Notes: generated from the letters alone by a model not told the origin. Positions 9,464 to 19,018 are shown, counted from the first letter of the stretch. The stretch is 64,000 nucleotides of DNA from Leishmania martiniquensis (GCF_017916325.1 NC_090168.1:836143-900142), one strand, 5' to 3'. Made by a program: numbers and translations.

Positions 9464-12160
9464 ATGGGAGCCCCGAGGCTGACTGCGCTCATCTCTCGCT
9501 GTCGCAAGCCGATATTCACGGCTTCCGAAGATGTCGTGCAGGCCGCCGCAGCGCTGCTGGACCTTACGCTCTACCTGAACGGCCGCGAGACACGAGAGTG
9601 CATCGCGCCACTGAAGAAGTTTGCGCGGCATGACCCCGAGATTCTGCAAGCAGCACTGGACAGCACCGATGTGAGCCCACAGGCGGTAGACAGTGGACGG
9701 CGCTACGCGATTGTTTCGCGCGTCATCCCTACATCCAAGAGCGCTGTGGCAGCCGCTCTGTGGTCGCGAGTAGTCAATGTCACAACCCGTGCCTTACAGG
9801 ACAATGTGTGGACCCCTTCCGACCTGCGGGTTATAATAAGCCATATTCACCGGTTCAGCGCATACGACGCAGCTTTTGTGGAGTGTGCTGCCCGGTATGC
9901 TGGTGCGGCCATTCCGTGTGCCAGCGCCGATGACCTACCAGCGCTTGTGTCGATCGTGACGTCTCTTCCTGAGTTAGCAGCGCACCCGATGAGGCTACTC
10001 GACGTTGCTGGAGAGCGCGCTGCGTCTCTCGCAGAGTCGCTTACCCCCGGAGCGGTTGGGCACATCTGCAGCCAATTAAACCGCAACCTTAGCACGAACA
10101 CGAATGCTGTGATCGCGTTTCAGGAGGAGATCGGCCGGTGCGCGGAGAAGGGCGATACATTCACCGCTGTGCAGCTGTTGTGCTTCGTGGCACGGCACAA
10201 GCCTGCAGTCATCAGCAGCGAGGCGGTGTTGTGGCTGCTGGAGCGCATCACGGGCGAAGAGCTAGACGTGAGGTCGATAGAGAACCTGAGCAGTGCCGTA
10301 GTGCACTTGCCGTTTGCTGTGCGCACTGCACTGCGGCAGGAGCTGATGGAGTTTGTGGTATTCTTGTCGCTGCAGGCGCGTGAGCTTCTGCAGCAGGTGC
10401 CCGCTGCACAGGGCGGGCTGTGCGGTTGCGACGATGCTGATGCGATTCGGCACTTTGTGTCGCACGTCTTGGAGTTGAGCGTGATGCTCCGGGCCTACCC
10501 GAATCTGCAATGGCCGCCCGAGTATCTCGCTGCCGCGGACGCGTGCGCTGCCAGTGTGGGACCGCTGCAGGAAGCGCTGCTGTCTTCGGAGAGCTCGCCG
10601 GTGGGGCTCATGGTGCGCCTGTTAGAGGCTCCGACAGATGAATGCAAGCGTGTGGGCCTCGCCATGCTGCGCGAGGCGGCGAATCAGTGCCAGTCATTTC
10701 CGGCCCTTCAAACATTTCGATTCCTTCTCCTCATGGGCGACCACGGCCTGCGGGACGCGGGTACGTCCCGCTACCTGCGCGACCAGTTTTCGAAAACGGC
10801 TGCGGATGTGCCGCCTGTGCAGCTAAGCGTGGCACTGCGCTGCCTCAGCGTCGCGACGGCAGGCGGCTCGCCGAGGGGCGCGGCGACGCAGGGTGCCCGA
10901 AGCGCAAGCGAGCCCTGCGCCACTCTCGAATGCGCCGCGGGCGATGCAGACGTGGATGATGAGATAGAGCGCGATCGGCTCGATGGGTTTCTGCAGTTCT
11001 GTGTGGAGGTGTCGCGCAAGCATCTCTCGCAAGGCGCACCTATGCGCTGCGTGCTGGCGACGACTGAGGGCTTGCATCGTCTTGGCTGTCGCGATACAGC
11101 TTTCTACGCTGATGTGGCGGCGTACATCGCAGCGAAGCGCACGGCTGCGTGTGTTGAGAAAGAAAGCGCTGAAACCGCCTCGGCAGTGTACGCTGCTCTC
11201 GGAGAGGACATGCTGCGGGAGCACCCTGCGACACGCGAGTTCTTGCTGGACGTGGCGCAGCGGGGTGTGAAAGGGGAGTCCGCTATGCCGCCGACGCAAT
11301 GGCTGAACCTGCATGACCCCGCGAATACTCTTACTCCCCTGACGGAGCAACAGCAGGAGGGCTGGGATATAGTGGAGGAGATGGTGCGCACCCGTTCGGA
11401 CGATGTGGATGCGCTTGTTCGACTGGCGGAGAAGTATGTGAAGTTGTTACCGTTCGCGCGCCCTGATGACCACAAGTATTTCTTTGGCGTGTGCGAGGAA
11501 AAAGTGCTGAAGCAGGATAAGCTCTTGAAGAAGTGCCTGGACGCGATGGTGGACTGTGGTGTGCTGAGCCGTTTGTCTGCGCAGACGATTGCGTCGATCC
11601 TGCACAGCCTTGCTGCGATCCGCTTCGAGTACTTTGCATCCGTGAAGCGCTTTATGTCAAGCATCAGTGATGAGCAGTGGCTTTCGATGGATGCCGCGCC
11701 GCTAGTGCAGATCCTCACTGGCATGGACAAACTCTCTCTCCGCACACCGGCGGTGCTGCACCGCATCGGTGGACGTTTGGCGGAGATCTGCCGCTTCCTG
11801 ACACCGCTGGACACAGCGCAGGCGATTCACGCGCTGCAGGCGCTGGGCCACAACGATGCTGTACTGCTGGCAAAGCTCACCGCCCACGCTGCGGCGTTGG
11901 CGAGACGATTCGACGAGGCCAGCATGGCAGTGCTCTTCAGCACGCCTTCCATCCACAGACTGATGAACACGCCTGAGGTGGCGCGGCCGCTTCTCCTGCA
12001 AGCGAGTGCAAAGATACAGTCTCCACACAGGCGAGAGAAGATATCGGCGTGGGTGCGCCGCTCTGGCCTGCCGCGCGAACTCATTGATGAGAGTACGAGG
12101 CGCCTTCAGGTTACAAGCGAGGATGCCAGGCCGCAGGAAGCTCGACTTCGTCTGACTTAA
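9464..12160 (+). CDS. Large helical-repeat protein, possibly mitochondrial
   Basis: A conserved-looking protein of 898 residues that I cannot name. It is almost entirely alpha-helical in appearance, with loosely repeated units of about 35 residues (leucine-rich helices followed by a short loop), clearest near the C-terminus around HALQALGHNDAVLLAKL. This style resembles FASTK, RAP and OPR-type helical-repeat proteins that trypanosomatids use in mitochondrial RNA processing and mitoribosome assembly. I do not see a clear C-terminal RAP domain. The N-terminus (MGAPRLTALISRCRKPIF) is basic and lacks acidic residues, consistent with a mitochondrial presequence. Function is therefore inference, while the gene call itself is strong: a long uninterrupted GC3-rich frame. 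Confidence 0.85.
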   Translation: MGAPRLTALISRCRKPIFTASEDVVQAAAALLDLTLYLNGRETRECIAPLKKFARHDPEILQAALDSTDVSPQAVDSGRRYAIVSRVIPTSKSAVAAALWSRVVNVTTRALQDNVWTPSDLRVIISHIHRFSAYDAAFVECAARYAGAAIPCASADDLPALVSIVTSLPELAAHPMRLLDVAGERAASLAESLTPGAVGHICSQLNRNLSTNTNAVIAFQEEIGRCAEKGDTFTAVQLLCFVARHKPAVISSEAVLWLLERITGEELDVRSIENLSSAVVHLPFAVRTALRQELMEFVVFLSLQARELLQQVPAAQGGLCGCDDADAIRHFVSHVLELSVMLRAYPNLQWPPEYLAAADACAASVGPLQEALLSSESSPVGLMVRLLEAPTDECKRVGLAMLREAANQCQSFPALQTFRFLLLMGDHGLRDAGTSRYLRDQFSKTAADVPPVQLSVALRCLSVATAGGSPRGAATQGARSASEPCATLECAAGDADVDDEIERDRLDGFLQFCVEVSRKHLSQGAPMRCVLATTEGLHRLGCRDTAFYADVAAYIAAKRTAACVEKESAETASAVYAALGEDMLREHPATREFLLDVAQRGVKGESAMPPTQWLNLHDPANTLTPLTEQQQEGWDIVEEMVRTRSDDVDALVRLAEKYVKLLPFARPDDHKYFFGVCEEKVLKQDKLLKKCLDAMVDCGVLSRLSAQTIASILHSLAAIRFEYFASVKRFMSSISDEQWLSMDAAPLVQILTGMDKLSLRTPAVLHRIGGRLAEICRFLTPLDTAQAIHALQALGHNDAVLLAKLTAHAAALARRFDEASMAVLFSTPSIHRLMNTPEVARPLLLQASAKIQSPHRREKISAWVRRSGLPRELIDESTRRLQVTSEDARPQEARLRLT

Positions 12161-12640
12161 AAGGGCTGCAACTGTGCCGACGGATTCACACAGTGAGCGC
12201 TTGCACACACAAACGTACGTATTCACATCCTCGTCACTGCGGCTTTCGCTGTGGTGGCGCGATAGTGCCAGTGTAGGACGGCTCTTTGAGATCGCCGCAC
12301 TTGCATGCCATGCCTGCTGCACCTCAAGTGCCACAGCTACACGCATTCGGCGATTTATGCGGGAGCGGAACGGCACACTTCGCCGCACCGACCCCGTCCA
12401 TTTCTTTTGTCTCGCTGCACTTGCCACCACTCAACGAAAAAAGAGTCGGGACGTGCGAGACCTTGCCTGTGACTGCACTGCCATACTGCACGCTGCTTTG
12501 CCTCCCTCCCTTCACTGCCTACTGCGCAAGGGCGCGAGTCCGACGCGCTTGCACACAACGGCACCAACCACAGCGCACCGCGCCTCGACAAACTCAGCGT
12601 GCAAGCATTTTACAAAAAAAAGACCTATGCGCCACTACAC

Positions 12641-12655
12641 ATATATATATATATA
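12641..12655. repeat. (TA)n microsatellite
   Basis: An uninterrupted AT run between an A-run and the CA-repeat upstream of the MIF genes. Confidence 0.9.
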
Positions 12656-12743
12656 GTGAGAGAGCCATACCTCATCCACAGGACATGCATAGCCGCAGCT
12701 CAGCAGCGATCCAAACACACACACACACACACCTGCGCACACT

Positions 12744-12778
12744 CATTTTTCTTACTTTGTGCTTCCCTCCCTCCTTAG
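12744..12778 (+). promoter_or_regulatory. Predicted spliced-leader acceptor for the first MIF gene
   Basis: A pyrimidine tract of about 30 nt ends in TTAG at 12778, only five bases before the ATG at 12784. It places the start at 12784 and removes the upstream in-frame extension. The predicted 5' UTR is extremely short. Confidence 0.6.
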
Positions 12779-12783
12779 CCAAA

Positions 12784-13125
12784 ATGCCGGTTTTTCAGAC
12801 GTGTGTCTCGACTTCGTTTAGTCATCAGAAGCGCGAGAACCTCGCGCAGGTGTACCGGGCGATCACCCGTGATGTGCTAGGCAAGCCAGAGGACCTCACA
12901 ATGATGACGTTCCACGACAACGTACCTATGCATTTCTTCGGCTCGGCTGATCCAGTCGCGTACATCAAAGTGGAGGCACTGGGCGGGTACGGTCCGTCGG
13001 AGCCGGTGAGGGTGACGTCCCTCGTTACCGCGGCGGTGGCGAAGGAGTGCGGCATCCAGGCTGACCGTATATATGTGCTTTACTTCTCACCTCTGCAGTG
13101 CGGCTGGAATGGTGTAAACTTCTAA
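12784..13125 (+). CDS. MIF1: MIF-like tautomerase, paralogue 1
   Basis: A protein of 113 residues, the normal MIF length. It keeps the N-terminal Met-Pro, so removal of Met exposes the catalytic Pro1 of the tautomerase superfamily. It ends in the Leishmania-type CGWNGVNF. Family knowledge: MIF forms a trimer, and Leishmania MIF proteins imitate the host cytokine, bind CD74 and favour parasite survival in macrophages. The protein closely resembles the L. major MIF that I know. It is followed 0.7 kb downstream by a second, diverged copy of identical length, showing an old tandem duplication. The start at 12784 follows immediately after a strong pyrimidine tract and AG; the upstream in-frame extension lacks coding features. 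Confidence 0.95.
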   Translation: MPVFQTCVSTSFSHQKRENLAQVYRAITRDVLGKPEDLTMMTFHDNVPMHFFGSADPVAYIKVEALGGYGPSEPVRVTSLVTAAVAKECGIQADRIYVLYFSPLQCGWNGVNF

Positions 13126-13814
13126 GTCGTCAGGGCCACTTCTACAGATCTGAAAATGGTGCGCCGCCTCACAGCACCGCGCTTCCGCTTTGGCAAAGAT
13201 CCTCCGTGGCTCGGACGGAGCGCCCCAAACGGTGGCCACGCTGCGCCGTAGCGGCGACGTGGAGTGCGTGAAACCACCATCGCCCTTTCCCCCCAACCCC
13301 CCCCCCCCACACGTCACCACCACCACCACTTTCTACCATGCACGCAGCATGTCGGGCTTTGTGCTGCTCGGGAAACTTTCGCCCTGTCCCGCTCACACCT
13401 CGCAAGCCGAGGTGCGATTGGAGAATGTGCTTGGTGCAACTGCATGTCTTCTAGCGCCACCAAACAACGCGGTTCGAGTCTGCACAATGATGCGGATGCC
13501 GTCTAAACGCGCTACGTTGCCGCTTTGACCCGAAAGGTATGCGCACCAGGAATCACACAGGCCTCGTTTTTCGCCTTTGAGGTACCTCTCGTCCACCCTC
13601 GCCTCCGAGGTCTCGCCACCTCTTACCTGAAGGAGTGCGGGTGTGCTCGATGGGAAGAAAATGAGCATCGCATGCGGCGGCGCCCTACCGCGGCGCCACC
13701 GAGCCTCTCCTTTCCTCTACGCCCATCCTCCCTCCTCGCTCCGCCCCCGACGACGACGACAGTTTCGCCATCACAAATTGCATCCACTAAAACACCTTTC
13801 GCCTTTCTGAGAAA
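13126..13814. other. Spacer between the two MIF genes
   Basis: Begins with the 3' UTR of the first MIF gene, which includes a C-run at 13298-13307, and ends in the acceptor tract of the second. No other gene is seen. Confidence 0.6.
13684..13762 (+). promoter_or_regulatory. Predicted spliced-leader acceptor for the second MIF gene
   Basis: A long C/T-rich stretch followed by repeated GAC triplets ends in CAG at 13762, about 50 nt before the ATG at 13815. Confidence 0.5.
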
Positions 13815-14156
13815 ATGCCGTTTCTGCAGACGACCATCTCGATGCCGCTGGATGACCAGAAGCGCGCCAGCCTTTCGCAGGCGTACCGCACGCTCTGCTC
13901 CGAGGAACTTGGCAAGCCTGAGGACTTTGTGATGACAGCGTTCAGTGACAACGTCCCGATCGTGTTCCAAGGCTCTGCGGACCCCGCTGCATGTGTACGC
14001 GTCGAGATATGGGGTAACTACACGTCCTCGCAGCCAAAAAAGATGACACCGAAGATCACCACGGCCATCACGAAGGAGTGCGGCATCCCGGCTGACCGTA
14101 TCTACGTGCTTTACTATAGCACGCAGCACTGCGGCTGGAGCGGTGCTAACTTCTAA
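13815..14156 (+). CDS. MIF2: MIF-like tautomerase, paralogue 2
   Basis: A protein of 113 residues that is roughly half identical to the upstream MIF-like protein. It starts Met-Pro-Phe, so the catalytic N-terminal proline is present. It shares the internal KECGI-ADRIYVLYYS block and the CGW C-terminus. It corresponds to the second, diverged MIF of L. major. Differences cluster near the N-terminal helix and around residues 65-80, regions that in other MIFs shape the active-site rim and receptor contacts, so the two copies may differ in activity. It is the last gene of the left plus-strand unit, and transcription from the next unit converges just downstream. Confidence 0.95.
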   Translation: MPFLQTTISMPLDDQKRASLSQAYRTLCSEELGKPEDFVMTAFSDNVPIVFQGSADPAACVRVEIWGNYTSSQPKKMTPKITTAITKECGIPADRIYVLYYSTQHCGWSGANF

Positions 14157-14367
14157 GTGTTGGCATCGCACGGTGTGCCGGCCGCCCGTGAAAAGGGCGA
14201 CACCAAGTCCCTCTCGATTCATTTGTTTTCATATCCAATCCAAAGCTCAGCATCGAAAAGAGCAGTTTCTTCGCGTCCTCCATCGAGTATTTCTCTCCTC
14301 TTTGAGCGTGTCCATTTCTTCGGCCGCAGATGAAGATTTCCATCCCGCTCAACTTCTCCCCCTTAAC

Positions 14368-14905
14368 GGCCTGTCACACGCCCCATCGACTCGTGCAAAA
14401 CAACCGCACCGACACCCCTCGCAGCAGTGCGCTGGTCCCGCCATCCGAGCACGCCACCCTGCCCCAAAGCCCTACCCGCCCCGCACACCGCCCCCCACCA
14501 CCACCATGCAGGCCGCCACGTGCCTGCATCCGCATCGGGGTGGTGCGCAGGGGGGCGCCCCACACCAGCAGGCGGTGCCAGGGCCGGGCGAGGTGCACCC
14601 GCGTGACGCCGACACTCCGCTCACCAAGCGCATGGCACGAAGCCTGCGCACCGCCGCACCTTGCGGCGACGCAGCGCTACACAGGGCCTGGCCGCCGGCA
14701 TCCGCGGCGCTGCACCGCTGGCCACCCCTCTTCCCACGTTGCGGGTGCTCGACCCCAGGTCGGCACCTCCAGAAGCGGCTCGGCGTTTGGCAGAGGATAA
14801 GGAGGGGGAGGCTGCCAGGCCGCTCGACAGAGCGCATCCGCCGGACTGGGATGCCGCCCTCGCGGAGGCGTCCCTCCATCGTCTGCGTGCGGGGCGCCAA
14901 AAAAA
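14368..14905 (+). repeat. SIDER-like dispersed repeat, copy B
   Basis: Homology with copies A and C begins near GGCCTGTCACACGCCCC at 14368. Homology with copy C continues to about 14873. A run of seven A at 14899-14905 follows shortly after and may be the remnant of a retroposon tail, so I extend the element to there. The size fits Leishmania SIDER elements of about 0.5 kb. Unlike copies A and C this one lies in the convergent region, in plus orientation. Confidence 0.65.
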
Positions 14906-15006
14906 GGAGCCGCGCGTCGAGCGGGGATATGGGCCGTTCCTTCTATTTTCCCCCTTCCCCCCTCCCTGCGTTAGCCGGCAGTGCTGCCCCCTCCTCTCGG
15001 CCGCCA

Positions 15007-15039
15007 GGCCCTCAGGGACCTCGTCGGTCCCTGAGGGCC
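15007..15039. repeat. Perfect 14-bp inverted repeat (hairpin)
   Basis: Arms 15007-15020 (GGCCCTCAGGGACC) and 15026-15039 (GGTCCCTGAGGGCC) are exact reverse complements around a five-base loop TCGTC. It lies 43 bp beyond the stop codon of the minus-strand gene, in the convergent region. As RNA or extruded DNA it would be a very stable stem. Confidence 0.9.
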
Positions 15040-15081
15040 GATGCCTGGGCCAGCGCGTAAGGCCCTCCTTTGGCGGCCAGC

Positions 15082-16182
15082 CTACCGTAGCACCCGCCGG
15101 TGGCGTGGGGAAAGCAGGTGGGCCGCCGCCACCGCAGGGCTTCCAAGGAGGGCGCCGAGGTTCCCCGCCTTTCTTTCTCCGGTCGGCGCGTGTGGCTTGG
15201 CCCCGGCGCCGAGGACGGTGGAGAGGTAAAGGTGCCCGTGGGATGGGAGCAGCACTGCAACGGATTCAAAGGCGATCGCAAAGAGCCGGCATGCAACGCA
15301 CGGAAGTCGCTCGCCGACAATAAGCGCCTTTTGATCTGCGGTGGGAAGAACTGGGGGGGCGGTGTGGGAGAGTACTTGCGTTTGCAAGTGCTCGAGCAGC
15401 TTCTGCTCCGCGTGGCAGCCCTTCTCCCCAGTCACCAGTACAAACTCAGCAATCTGAAACACTCCTGCAACACCCCAGCCAGCGACGGCTGCCTGGAGAC
15501 TTTCTTGCGTGAGTGTTTCGTTGTTCGTAGCAACGTAGCAGCGCCGAAGGGCGCCGATGCCCCCGGGGGGCGATGGGGAGCGTGGCAGCTCGGTTGCCGT
15601 GTCGGCAAGCGCAATGGGCCCATCCTTCGGCATGAGCATCACCTGCACTTCGTCTGCATTGTGCAGACTGTGATGACACTGGAGATAGTTGTGTAAGGGA
15701 TGGACAAGCGCGCGCACAAGGTTGGAAAGGTAGCGGTCCAGCATGAAGGGCGATGAGAAACGATCGTGCGGCCTCGTGACCCGCTGGTACAGAGCTGGAT
15801 GCCGAGTAGTTTTGAGGTCAGACGTCTTCATGGTGCCGTGCCGGAGGACGAGCTCGTTGATATTCGCGGTGCCCGCCAGGTCGTAGCGATCGAACGACAT
15901 GCCATCTGTGCCTCTTTGGCGTTGCGCCTTTGTGTGCTGTGGATCCCATCCGTGGTTTGCAGCGCTCGCACTCCACACAGCGCCCAAGGTATCCCTGGTA
16001 TCAGCTGCATCACGCCCCGGCGCCGTGCCGCAGAGAGGCAACTCAGTCGCTGCTGCCTTTAGGACCCTTTCCTTCAGTGCAGAGTTAGAACGTGCAACCG
16101 TAGACTTCTGCGGTTTCGGCTTGCTCTTCACGCGCCCACGTAGCTCTTTCCGCGGCAGTGAGGCCCGCCCTCTTCGTGTCAT
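15082..16182 (-). CDS. Cytidine-deaminase-fold protein (HAE...PCxxC)
   Basis: A zinc-dependent deaminase-fold protein. Numbered on the longest frame (start 16404, 440 residues), HAE lies at 331-333 within GCHAEQKLLEHL. After a variable loop a strand-turn PCVAC lies at 368-372 within LPCVACRLFA. Together these are the zinc ligands and proton-shuttle Glu of the deaminase superfamily. The surrounding helix-strand pattern resembles the bacterial-toxin-like deaminases rather than the TadA, CDA or dCMP deaminase types, so the substrate is unknown. The N-terminal 200 residues match nothing I know, except a basic stretch. The start is uncertain: a pyrimidine tract with an AG at 16214-16215 (minus strand) favours ATG 16182 (366 residues), but ATGs at 16236 and 16404 are possible. 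It is the last gene of the short minus-strand unit. Confidence 0.7.
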   Translation of the reverse strand: MTRRGRASLPRKELRGRVKSKPKPQKSTVARSNSALKERVLKAAATELPLCGTAPGRDAADTRDTLGAVWSASAANHGWDPQHTKAQRQRGTDGMSFDRYDLAGTANINELVLRHGTMKTSDLKTTRHPALYQRVTRPHDRFSSPFMLDRYLSNLVRALVHPLHNYLQCHHSLHNADEVQVMLMPKDGPIALADTATELPRSPSPPGGIGALRRCYVATNNETLTQESLQAAVAGWGVAGVFQIAEFVLVTGEKGCHAEQKLLEHLQTQVLSHTAPPVLPTADQKALIVGERLPCVACRLFAIAFESVAVLLPSHGHLYLSTVLGAGAKPHAPTGERKAGNLGALLGSPAVAAAHLLSPRHRRVLR

Positions 16183-16213
16183 AGCTGACAAGTGCACAAG
16201 TGCCCCTCGCGTT

Positions 16214-16270
16214 CTGCGGAAGATCCGTGAGGGCATAAGAAGTGAAAAGGGGGAGGGGGAAGGGGCGGAT
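16214..16270 (-). promoter_or_regulatory. Predicted spliced-leader acceptor for the deaminase-fold gene
   Basis: On the minus strand a C/T-rich stretch of about 35 nt is followed by TTCCGCAG ending at 16214. It is used here to prefer the ATG at 16182. Confidence 0.4.
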
Positions 16271-16404
16271 AGCGGACAATGGCAGAGGTGTGTGCATTCC
16301 ACGAGCGAGTTGACGTAGGAGAAGGGACTGCACGCTTGTCCTGGGTGACGTGCACGCCACGTCTCATTTATGGGTCGTGGCTGATGGACAGCTCCCCGCA
16401 TCAT

Positions 16405-19018
16405 ACGGTAAGGGCGCGAGCGGGGTGAGGTGGGGAGGGGGAACTGATGCTGAGCAAAGGTGCTTTCATGAAGCAGTGGACGCTCAGATGGAGCCTAAGT
16501 TGTCCTCGCTCTTCCGCTAACTTGCCTAGGGGGGGGGCTGGCCTTGCACAGTGGAGGGGGACTGGGAGCGGAGGCACATCTCGCGAGGGTTTCCATGCCG
16601 AGTACGGGACTCATACGTGCTCGCAAGCCCAACCAAACAGTTGGGCGCGAACGCCCGCGCGCCCTGCCCTCTCCCTCCGCTTCAGCGAAATACCACAATT
16701 CACCCTCTTGTGTGTGTTCGAGGCCTTCGCCTATGCACAAATCCGCATACGTCTGTTCGTGTGTGTGCGGGAGGCCCCACCCCACACACGAACAGACGGC
16801 AGCAACGCACAGCGATAAAAGGGCAAGCGCGCTGAGGCAAGAGGCCGGCTTCGAGCCAAAGAGGGCGTGTGGGCGGAGGACAAGTATCCAAAAGGATTTG
16901 GCGCACACATGTGAGGGAGCACCGAATGGGGAGCGGTACGAGAGAGGAAGAAGTGATGGTGAAAAGCAGAAGTGTAGGGAAGAGCCTCGTGCATAGCGGA
17001 GGAAGAAGCCGAGGCGAAGCAACAACAGCATGAATAAAGGGGGCGAGTGGGTGAGTGCGATGGGCAGGACTCGTGTGCGCTGATTCGCATCTTGTGCGGG
17101 GGGGGGGAAGGTGCCCATGGAGCTCGGGATGCACACATGCACACCCCACACCAGGTGGGCCGCGTTCTTGCCGAAGCTCTCGCTGGCACGCCGGCGACCT
17201 CAACACGTCAGCCACGTGCTACGGCCATGCTCGCGCTCAAGTCGCAGCGGAGGTGCAGTACGGCAGCATCCACCATCTTGAGGTCCGAAAAATACGATGG
17301 AATAGCGGCGAAAAATGAGGCAGCAAGAGATCATGCTCAGGTTGCCCTGAGGCGCAGAGTCGGTGATCTTCTCGCTCACTTTGCTGGCATCCTCATGCTA
17401 CGAAGCGCCGATCTTGAAACCGCTGATGCGTCCGACGGCCATGCGCTGCAGAGTGTCGGCCACTCTCTCTTCAACGAAATCAAAGCCGTTAGGGGCCTCG
17501 TGGTACATGCCAGCTGCCATTCCTTCTTCGGGCTCCGAGCTAATCTCGTCGCACCTGATGCTGCCCGGGAATCCAGCCTGCTCCAGTGTCCTGCAAATAC
17601 CCGCGACGACGTCGATTGGTGCAGCTCGCTGATGAGCACAGCAGCAGTTAGTCCGCCGACGTTTACGGTCAGGCACTTGTGGGCGAGCTCGGGTGTGGGC
17701 CGGCCCACCCCCAGCGGGCACATTCTGGTACTCGCCTTAGCTGCCGGACCCTTACATCACCACTGCGGTGCCTACAGCGATGCAGACGACCTCGCCGAGC
17801 GCTTTAAGGGTAAACGTTCACGGTACGGGGTACTGTGGAGCCGTACGAGTTTTGAATCAAGGTGGTGCCTGTCACGCTGACACTGTTTTGGTGGTTGCAG
17901 GCGATGGTGCGGCAACGCTCCAGGTGGTTGGGCGCCGAGCAAGATACGATTCTGGCGGCCTTTCAGAAGGCCCTGCCTTTTTTGACGATGTTCCGCGGAC
18001 CCGGCATCTTGCGAAGTAAAGGGCGCAGAACGAGGCGCGTGGGAGGAGGGGGCGGAGTGGATACTGAGGGCAAAGGAACAGACTTGGCAAAGCACGACGA
18101 CTGATGCACTGAGTGGAGCAGGAAAAGAATACTCGTTAATGTGGAACGCAGGCGCCTGAGCATCAATGGGCAGCGAGGGAAAAGGGATAGCCGACGGGGC
18201 TAGGTGAACGGTATGGGAAGCATGATCCATCGAGACCAATGGAAAGGGGGGGGGGAAGGGAAAGGTATGCAGCGGAAGAGATGCGCGAAAGGGCATGCGC
18301 GTGCAATGATGAGGTGTAATGCTAACAACAAGGGTGAAGGGGCCAAAGCAGTAATGCGGTCAGCTACCAGTGGCCTGCTTCGTCACAGCTGATCGAGATG
18401 GTGGTGGGAGACGCCGTACGGCAGCAGCACAACATAAATCGTCTTGTAAGGACGAGTACTGTGTGCTGATTTCATACGCCGACGGAAAGAAGCTCCTCTA
18501 TGATCAGGCAAACGCGCAGGCGCCTTGCATTGCGGTTTTGTTTTCTTTGAGAGGGGGTGGGTGGGAAGAGTGCTCAAAGCTCATCCTTTCCGCATCACCC
18601 ATCCCCCCTCCTGTGCGAGCTGTGGCGTACTTCTATTTCGACACCTCTGCCGAGTGTGACCTTGGCCTTCTGGGGAGGGAAGCAGACCTCCCTCAGAGAT
18701 ATGTGCACGCAACGGCACCGTGTCGTGGACACGGGCAACGAAAGGAATAACGGCGAGAAAGAAAAAGGGAGATGTGTGTGTGTGTCGGCGAGAGAGAATC
18801 AGAAGGGCGGATGCTCGTACGCGTTGTCTTAATCGCACATGTACACACATGCGCAACGCACAGCCTAAACAAAAATTAGGCATACGAAATCACACAAAGC
18901 CACCGGCGAACATCACGCAGCCGGTGGGCCCAAGAGTACGGGAGGCAGGAACAAGGAGTGAAGAGTGGGGCTGTGGAGAAAGGAGGTACAGCGGCGTATT
19001 CACTTTACCTCGTTTGCT
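16405..19018. other. Spacer with degenerate coding traces
   Basis: Purine-rich on the plus strand, thus pyrimidine-rich on the minus strand, with G-runs at 16529-16537, 17098-17107 and 18246-18255. This is as expected for untranslated DNA of a minus-strand unit. The middle part contains a frame-broken coding-like stretch, listed separately. No intact gene is seen. Confidence 0.55.
17398..18020 (-). pseudogene. Frame-broken coding relic
   Basis: Read on the minus strand, coding-like peptides appear in alternating frames with stops between them. Examples are GMAAGMYHEAPNGFDFVEER in one frame and PELAHKCLTVNVGGLTAAVL in another; the former segment ends at a TAG at 17398. Codon third positions are G/C-rich within each segment, unlike the purine runs on either side. 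This looks like a decayed gene of the minus-strand unit. I could not identify the parent family. Confidence 0.35.

Larger units (their letters stand above)
12161..12783. other. Intergenic spacer before the MIF pair
   Basis: Contains a (TA)n run at about 12641-12655 and a CA-repeat, followed by the splice-acceptor tract of the first MIF gene. An open frame runs through into that gene but has no coding character. Confidence 0.6.
14157..15081. other. Convergent strand-switch region
   Basis: The region between the end of the plus-strand MIF pair and the 3' end of the minus-strand deaminase-fold gene. It carries a complete SIDER-like copy and a perfect hairpin. It is the expected zone of RNA polymerase II termination. 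Long open frames across the repeat are composition artefacts. Confidence 0.7.

Noticed and set aside
12286..12783. Extension of the first MIF protein
   Set aside because: The catalytic Met-Pro start and the adjacent acceptor fix the true start.
13440..13500. Possible tRNA (GGTTCGAGTC resembles a B box)
   Set aside because: No matching T-stem, A box or acceptor stem around it.
14143..15060. 305-codon plus-strand open frame across the convergent region
   Set aside because: It mainly translates the dispersed repeat and has no protein similarity; the same peptide blocks appear at the other repeat copies.
17398..18020. Thiolase-like reading of the minus-strand relic
   Set aside because: Only a few residues fit and the catalytic cysteine block is not recognisable.
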